A DNA stretch of 28,223 nucleotides from Promethearchaeota archaeon (lineage in GTDB: Archaea > Asgardarchaeota > Lokiarchaeia > Sigynarchaeales > MK-D1): positions 1 through 28,223 of the forward strand of contig JAEOTN010000247.1 in NCBI GenBank assembly GCA_016839865.1. Direction: 5' to 3'. The translations under genes were made by a program, and so were the position numbers. A model generated the notes under the pieces. That model was not told the origin of the DNA. It ran no database searches and saw only the letters and a program-made list of their open reading frames with translations. Shown one piece after another: positions 24,031 to 28,223 of the stretch. Position 1 is the stretch's first letter; each line of letters starts with the position of its first letter.

Positions 24031-25227
24031 TTATTGACATATTTTTAACACTACTGGGGGGGTCATACCCCCTCTATCCCCTATCTTGAAATTTGACTTA
24101 GGGATTCCTTTTTTGATAATATTCTTACATGCATTGACATCTGCATTCAGCACCATCCCACAGGTTTTACATGCATATAATCCTCGATATATTCGATTCG
24201 ATTTGGAGATTACTCCACATGAGGAACAGGTTTGTGATGTATATTCCTCGGAGATACACATGACAGTGATTCCGACCATTTCTGCTTTGTATTCAATTTT
24301 TCGAATTAATTTCAAAAATGGAATTAAAACAAAGGTTTGGTTCTTCTTTTTACCTAATTTGATATTTTGCTTCCATCCTTTATTATAACCAATGACAATA
24401 GTGCCGATATTATGCGCAATACAATAGTTTATAATTATACGAGAGATTTTATGAAAGAAATCATTAATTTTATTACTACGTTTACGATGTAATCGTTGAA
24501 TTCGATGCGTGTATTTACTATCATTACAAACTGTTGCCAGAGATTTATACATCGCTAATTGTTTATTGTAGAATTGATTGAGGCTTTTTACAATACCACC
24601 TTTAATAATAAGGGGAGGTTCCCCTACATTATTTGATGCAGTTATGATATTATTAATCCCTAAATCAACCCCCAAAATGTTTTCTTTTAGAATATGGGAT
24701 TTTTTTATTCTTAATGAATAAATTAGGTCAATTTTGTAACGATCGTGGAATGGTACGACTCTTACTCCTTGAATGGACTTTAAATTCGTTTTGATTTTTG
24801 GAAAGTTCCTTTTCATTACTTTGTCCGTGAGGACTACGTATCCTTTCTTAACTCTGCACTGTTGGGAGGTAAAATATATGATATTTCGACCATTTTTTTT
24901 CAAATATTTCGGAAGTTTGGGTTTGCCGTGAAATTTGGAGGGAGTTTTTTTCCATTTTTTCATTGCTTGAAAGAAGCTTTTAAAGTTCCAATCTACTTGT
25001 TTTAAGACTTGTTGAGGGGGATGTGAACCACACATAGTCTTTAATTCCAGATATGTGTCATGCTCTTTAAGGAAATTCCATAAGTCTCCATATCTTAGCC
25101 AGGTTTTGGATTTAAATAAGTGCTGACGCACAACATATGTTGCAACATTAAAAAGATTTTTAGAAGCAAGGCTCATCTCATCAAGTAGAGAGCTTCTTTT
25201 AATCTGAATCTGCTGAACAAGTTGCAT
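24031..25227 (-). CDS. tnpB: TnpB (IS200/IS605 OrfB), RNA-guided nuclease, apparently full length
   Basis: A 398-aa TnpB. Domains in order: helical N-terminal/WED region (1-180), RuvC-I ILGVDLGINN (184-193, D188), a helical insert (210-265), the strand IGTIVIGYNKGWKQ (274-287), TSQTCSSCG...YACKTCG zinc ribbon (C334/C337, C353/C356) and RuvC-III NADVNACKNI (D363). At the usual RuvC-II glutamate position (VIE) there is G280; E312 or E316 in IEYKAE, or E327/E328, could substitute as in TnpB groups with a rearranged active site. No tnpA is present. The last codons (GDRGGMTPPVV) run through a G/C hairpin likely to be the omega-RNA scaffold. A TATA-like TTTAAATA (minus strand, near 25250) precedes the ATG. 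Not degraded, so possibly recent or still useful to the host. Confidence 0.93.
   Translation of the reverse strand: MQLVQQIQIKRSSLLDEMSLASKNLFNVATYVVRQHLFKSKTWLRYGDLWNFLKEHDTYLELKTMCGSHPPQQVLKQVDWNFKSFFQAMKKWKKTPSKFHGKPKLPKYLKKNGRNIIYFTSQQCRVKKGYVVLTDKVMKRNFPKIKTNLKSIQGVRVVPFHDRYKIDLIYSLRIKKSHILKENILGVDLGINNIITASNNVGEPPLIIKGGIVKSLNQFYNKQLAMYKSLATVCNDSKYTHRIQRLHRKRSNKINDFFHKISRIIINYCIAHNIGTIVIGYNKGWKQNIKLGKKKNQTFVLIPFLKLIRKIEYKAEMVGITVMCISEEYTSQTCSSCGVISKSNRIYRGLYACKTCGMVLNADVNACKNIIKKGIPKSNFKIGDRGGMTPPVVLKICQ
24058..24072 (-). ncRNA. Terminal hairpin of a putative TnpB omega-RNA (right-end RNA)
   Basis: On the minus strand GGGGGTATGACCCCC forms a perfect 6-bp stem with a three-base loop inside the last 15 codons of tnpB, in otherwise AT-rich DNA. 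In IS605-type elements the guide RNA scaffold comes from the 3' end of tnpB and the element's right end, so this is probably its 3'-proximal stem. The guide would begin at the right end, somewhere below 24031; that boundary is not visible to me. Confidence 0.5.
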
Positions 25228-25306
25228 TACAAAATATCTGATATATGGTTATTTAAAATGAGGCTGTATAAGTTTTTTTTTTAGATATAAATGACCTTAG
25301 CGACAG

Positions 25307-25320
25307 ATTTTTATAAAAAT
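25307..25320. repeat. 14-bp perfect palindrome upstream of tnpB
   Basis: ATTTTTATAAAAAT equals its own reverse complement and is followed by GACTGTAATAGTC, another small hairpin. It may mark the left end of the tnpB element or be part of a promoter region; low complexity makes chance possible. Confidence 0.3.
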
Positions 25321-25351
25321 GGGACTGTAATAGTCAGAATAAGTAGAAACT

Positions 25352-25360
25352 AAAAAAAAA
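25352..25360 (-). terminator. Poly-T terminator after the short-chain dehydrogenase gene
   Basis: Nine T on the minus strand, 16 bp past the stop codon of the dehydrogenase, fit an archaeal intrinsic terminator. Confidence 0.5.
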
Positions 25361-25375
25361 CCGAAATTAAACCCT

Positions 25376-26203
25376 CTATGGATTATCTCGTGAGTCTAAC
25401 ATTCTTTTTTTCAATATGTTATCAGTTATTCTATCTGGCATTGCTTCTCTTAGCCAAATCCCAAATGGATTAGGAGCAATGACATATCGTGGTTTTGGAT
25501 TTGCAACTGTTAAGGTCTTATATACTAATTCGGCAATTTTAATTGGAGGTAACGAGTCTTCTTTCCCTGACTCAATAGCGGATTTTCCCAATGCTTGAGC
25601 TTCTTTATTAAAAATGGATCCGTCATACAGCACGAGCAATTCTTCACCTTTCTCCCAAATCGGGGTTTTTACTCGACCTGGTTTAATGAGTACCACCTTT
25701 ACATCATGGAGTAATAATTCCCTGCGTAATGAGTCGGAATATCCTTCAATCGCATATTTGGAACTAGCATATGGACCAAAAAATGGTGCTGCAAAAGAAC
25801 CTGCATTAGATCCAATCATGATGATTCTACCCTTTTCTTTCAAAATAAATGGGAATACAGCTTGTGTGATACGATGAATACCAAAGAAGTTTACTTCAAA
25901 TTGATCTTTCAACTCCTTCATTGTAAAATCCATCAAGGGGCCACCTTTTGCGATTCCCGCATTATTTATGATAGCAAAAAGACCAGTTTTTTTAATTTTA
26001 GTGATAAATTCATTCACGTCCTCGTCCAAGGTTACGTCCAGTTTGACTGCTGTGATATTAGGAATTTTATCCAGTTTGTCAAGATCTTTTTGTTTTCGAG
26101 CACCTGCGTATACATTAAAACCATTTTGTGACAAATATTCCGCGGTTTTTTGACCTATTCCGGAACTAGCTCCCGTTACTAAAATCCATTTTTTTGAACT
26201 CAT
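25376..26203 (-). CDS. Short-chain dehydrogenase/reductase (classical SDR)
   Basis: NAD(P)-dependent oxidoreductase of 275 aa. From the chosen ATG the classical SDR features are TGASSGIG (10-17), R36 after strand 2 in YAGARKQ (hinting at NADP preference), LDV (55-57), NNAG (80-83), catalytic S132, Y145 and K149 (YASSK), and PGRVKTP after the active site. The frame extends two codons upstream to a TTG at 26209, but ATG 26201-26203 (MSSKKW) is the natural start, with GGGTTG a few bases before it. The C-terminal part (KPRYVIAPNPFGIWLREAMPDRI) resembles lipid- or steroid-type SDRs. It is divergent from the CoA-transferase genes, 130 bp away. Substrate unknown. Confidence 0.92.
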   Translation of the reverse strand: MSSKKWILVTGASSGIGQKTAEYLSQNGFNVYAGARKQKDLDKLDKIPNITAVKLDVTLDEDVNEFITKIKKTGLFAIINNAGIAKGGPLMDFTMKELKDQFEVNFFGIHRITQAVFPFILKEKGRIIMIGSNAGSFAAPFFGPYASSKYAIEGYSDSLRRELLLHDVKVVLIKPGRVKTPIWEKGEELLVLYDGSIFNKEAQALGKSAIESGKEDSLPPIKIAELVYKTLTVANPKPRYVIAPNPFGIWLREAMPDRITDNILKKRMLDSRDNP

Positions 26204-26251
26204 GATCAACCCTTAATACCATGTCACAAAAATACTTTATGTCCCAGTACT

Positions 26252-26267
26252 AACTATATATTTAGTT
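26252..26267. promoter_or_regulatory. AACTA/TAGTT inverted repeat with TATA core between SDR and CoA-transferase genes
   Basis: AACTATATATTTAGTT has 5-bp arms AACTA and TAGTT around a TATA core. It can serve as box A for the CoA-transferase operon (start near 26285, leader about 50 bases). It does not match the ATCTATATA repeats seen elsewhere. Confidence 0.4.
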
Positions 26268-26333
26268 TTTTTAAGGGTCAAGACTAACATATAACACACA
26301 AATTGAGATTCATTTTATGTGGATAAGATCAAA

Positions 26334-27323
26334 ATGGAAATAGAATTTGAAGGTATAGGGGAAAATTTATGTAAAAACACCCCCATGGATGCGAGAGAAT
26401 ATGCCAGAAAGAAATCTCGTGCAATGACAGATAAACGGATGCCTTTAGACGAAGCAGTAAAGAAATTCGTCATTGATGGGGAATATCTTGCTATTGGGGG
26501 ATTTGGGCATATCAGAATTCCAATGGGTACTATTTATGAGATCATAAGACAACACAAGAAGAATTTAACCGTTTCTGGGCACACTGCTGTACAAGACATA
26601 GATGCGCTTATGGCTGGTAAGTGTGTATCAGGTGTTGAAATTGCATATGTGGTTGGATTTGAATTGCGAGGATTATCTGGCGTACAACGACGTCAATTTG
26701 AAAGTGGGGAAATAAAAATGACTGACTATACTAATGGAACGATGTCTTATCGACTTCGAGCCGGGGTACAAGGAATTCCCTTTATTCCTGTAAATACGAT
26801 TTTGGGAACGGATACTATGCGTCACTCTCCTGGCAAGGTGGTAAAATGTCCATTTACCGGAAAGAAAGTCTTATTACTCCCATCATTAAATCCAGACATC
26901 CTGATTATGCATGTACATCGTGCAGATAAATATGGCAATTGCCAAATCGATGGACATATTGTAAAAGACGATCTTCAAGCAAGAGCATCAAAGAAAATAA
27001 TTGTTACTTGTGAAGAAATTGTGGATACAGAAGTTATACGAGATAATCCCCAGCAAACAGTTGTTCCATATTTCATGGTTGATGCGGTTATCGAGCAAAA
27101 ATGGGGATCCCACCCAGCAAACATGCCGTATCAATACTATTTTGATAATCAATTCACAGAGGATTATCTAACTGCAGGAAGAGATAAAGATGAAACAGTT
27201 ATAGAAAAATGGTTAGATGAATGGGTTTATGGTCTAGACAATTTTGACCAATATCTCAATAAATTGGGAGAAGACCGATTGAGAAAGTTAGTAGATTTAG
27301 AATTCCTGCGAGGAGATACCTAA
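26334..27323 (+). CDS. CoA-transferase family I, alpha subunit (GctA-like)
   Basis: Alpha subunit of a two-subunit family I CoA-transferase, which moves CoA between carboxylic acids through a gamma-glutamyl-CoA intermediate on the beta subunit. Seen: EAVKKFVIDGEYLAIGGFGHIRIP near the N-terminus, equivalent to the GctA A.Y...GD.IA.GGF block; VNTILGTDTM; and late LIMHVHRADKYGNCQIDG, the family's H...D..GN pattern. The length is that of glutaconate CoA-transferase GctA. ATG 26334 is chosen; a GTG at 26319 in frame adds five residues, and internal ATGs at about residues 17 and 29 are also possible since no ribosome site is clear. One base separates its stop from the next start. The substrate may be a short-chain acid or acetoacetate, linking with Kce (inference). 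Confidence 0.88.
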   Translation: MEIEFEGIGENLCKNTPMDAREYARKKSRAMTDKRMPLDEAVKKFVIDGEYLAIGGFGHIRIPMGTIYEIIRQHKKNLTVSGHTAVQDIDALMAGKCVSGVEIAYVVGFELRGLSGVQRRQFESGEIKMTDYTNGTMSYRLRAGVQGIPFIPVNTILGTDTMRHSPGKVVKCPFTGKKVLLLPSLNPDILIMHVHRADKYGNCQIDGHIVKDDLQARASKKIIVTCEEIVDTEVIRDNPQQTVVPYFMVDAVIEQKWGSHPANMPYQYYFDNQFTEDYLTAGRDKDETVIEKWLDEWVYGLDNFDQYLNKLGEDRLRKLVDLEFLRGDT

Positions 27324-27324
27324 A

Positions 27325-28104
27325 ATGGTGGACTATACTATTAAAGAGCTAATGTGCATTGTTGCATCAAGACAATTAAAAGATAACAAGTCTGCAGCGG
27401 TTGGAACGGGTTTACCTATGGCTGCTGCAATGCTAGCACAACAAACTCAAGCTCCTAATCTCTTGATTGCATTTGAAGCAGGAGGTGTCGCACCTCAATT
27501 ACCCACTCTACCGATATCAGTTGGGGATTCTCGCACTATTCACAAAGCCTTGATGGCAACCACTTTGATTGATATAATGGACATAATCGGTCGTGGTTAT
27601 GTGGATTATGCTTTTTTAGGGGGAGCTCAAATCGATAAATATGGTAATTTAAACTCCACTATGATTGGGACTGACCATAGTAAACCAAAAGTTCGGTTTC
27701 CTGGATCTGGAGGTGCTAACGATTTTGCATCTATGGCGTGGGAGACAATGATAATTATGGATCGTCATAGTCCCAGAAGATTTGTGAAAAAATTGGATTT
27801 CTTAACAACCCCAGGATTTTTAGATGGACCTGGATCACGTGAAGAATGGGGTTTATTCTCAGGAACGGGTCCTTCTCGTGTTATAACTGATATTTGTCTT
27901 TTAGATTTTCACCCCGAGACAAAAGTAATGCGACTCATTAAGACTCATCCGGGAGTCACTGTTGATGATGTGATAAAAGCAACTGGATTTGAATTGGAAA
28001 TCGCGGATGAAGTGGGAACTAATGATCCCCCAACTGAAGAAGAGCTCCGACTTTTGCACGAGGTTATTGATCCTAACGGAATTATATTTCCACATAAGAA
28101 GTAA
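27325..28104 (+). CDS. CoA-transferase family I, beta subunit (GctB-like)
   Basis: Beta subunit (259 aa) carrying the catalytic glutamate, E51 in LIAFEAGGVAPQ, at the position of GctB E54. Further family features are SVGDSRTIHKAL (65-76), DYAFLGGAQIDKYGNLNSTMIG (the beta-subunit G.AQ.D..GN.N block) and the glycine-rich FPGSGGANDFAS loop. GAGGAG at 27310-27315, inside the alpha gene, is its ribosome site. The pair forms a two-gene operon. AtoA/AtoD-type and GctAB-type enzymes differ in substrate, but residues seen here do not settle which; acetoacetate, glutaconate or a branched acid are possible. Confidence 0.9.
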   Translation: MVDYTIKELMCIVASRQLKDNKSAAVGTGLPMAAAMLAQQTQAPNLLIAFEAGGVAPQLPTLPISVGDSRTIHKALMATTLIDIMDIIGRGYVDYAFLGGAQIDKYGNLNSTMIGTDHSKPKVRFPGSGGANDFASMAWETMIIMDRHSPRRFVKKLDFLTTPGFLDGPGSREEWGLFSGTGPSRVITDICLLDFHPETKVMRLIKTHPGVTVDDVIKATGFELEIADEVGTNDPPTEEELRLLHEVIDPNGIIFPHKK

Positions 28105-28112
28105 TTTCCTAC

Positions 28113-28127
28113 TTCCTTTTTTCTTTT
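28113..28127 (+). terminator. T-rich terminator after the CoA-transferase operon
   Basis: TTCCTTTTTTCTTTT, nine bases beyond the stop at 28104, is a probable archaeal terminator. The remaining bases to 28223 show no gene I can support. Confidence 0.5.
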
Positions 28128-28223
28128 GGGGGCATCTTACCCACCTTTTTGGGATTATCTTCATTTATTTTAATCAAAACAAAGGTTTTTCTACATGTAT
28201 AGGATCTTTTATCACACTATTTA

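Larger units (their letters stand above)
24000..25330 (-). mobile_element. IS605-like tnpB-only element (approximate limits)
   Basis: tnpB with its 3' hairpin and AT-rich flanks forms a solo-tnpB unit. It is wedged between the PhnB-like and short-chain dehydrogenase genes. The left flank holds a 14-bp perfect palindrome at 25307-25320 (ATTTTTATAAAAAT) and a short GACT/AGTC hairpin just beyond, possible subterminal end structures. Exact ends and any target motif cannot be fixed without an empty-site comparison. Confidence 0.4.

Noticed and set aside
24056..24072. CRISPR-like or transcription-terminator reading of the G/C hairpin
   Set aside because: There is a single copy and it lies within the tnpB coding sequence; an omega-RNA stem explains it better.
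24086..24388. 100-codon plus-strand open frame opposite tnpB
   Set aside because: Antisense to the conserved RuvC/zinc-ribbon part of tnpB; composition is a mirror of that gene.

Overview
This is a gene-dense, AT-rich stretch of an archaeal genome. Archaeal signs are an AbrB-PhoU fusion regulator, a tungsten aldehyde:ferredoxin oxidoreductase (AOR), TATA-like boxes about 27 bp upstream of several start codons (as in leaderless archaeal transcripts), T-run terminators and a lone TnpB of the archaeal type. The gene mix (peptidases, amino-acid catabolism, AOR, GPH-type transporters, lysine-fermentation-type Kce) fits an anaerobic amino-acid or peptide degrader, and I lean towards an Asgard (Lokiarchaeia-like) archaeon. 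That placement is inference: the window has no rRNA or ribosomal protein.

Layout. 20-5500: M32 carboxypeptidase, a zinc-finger/methyltransferase fusion, an ornithine-cyclodeaminase-family dehydrogenase and a membrane-anchored CapA-like protein. 5529-8417: a molybdopterin oxidoreductase and its four-cluster ferredoxin partner, joined stop-to-start. 8532-11378: an AbgB-like M20 amidohydrolase with an MFS (GPH-like) transporter. 11380-14686 (minus strand): a nucleotidyltransferase, a class III aminotransferase and the AbrB-PhoU regulator. 14857-19381: AOR, a thiamine-diphosphate (TPP) enzyme and an M29/NicX-like metalloenzyme as a compact operon. 19664-23455: a second GPH transporter, then a second class III aminotransferase coupled to Kce. 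23462-25227: a VOC/PhnB-like protein and TnpB. 25376-28104: a short-chain dehydrogenase divergent from a two-subunit CoA-transferase.

Proposed working logic (inference). Peptides or N-acylated amino acids are imported and hydrolysed. 2-Oxoacids may be decarboxylated by the TPP enzyme to aldehydes, which AOR oxidises to acids with reduction of ferredoxin. A beta-amino acid (possibly 3,5-diaminohexanoate from lysine) may be transaminated to a beta-keto acid and cleaved by Kce with acetyl-CoA to acetoacetate and an acyl-CoA, with the CoA-transferase recycling CoA.

The points most worth checking are: (i) the second aminotransferase reads as one full-length frame from 21361 to 22626 apart from a single in-frame TGA at 21514-21516; (ii) related AT-rich inverted repeats built on ATCTATATA/AGATCTATA lie in front of four catabolic units, next to the AbrB-PhoU gene, suggesting a local regulon; (iii) TnpB has Gly where the second RuvC acid is expected, and a G/C hairpin inside its 3' coding end. 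No tRNA, rRNA or CRISPR array was seen.
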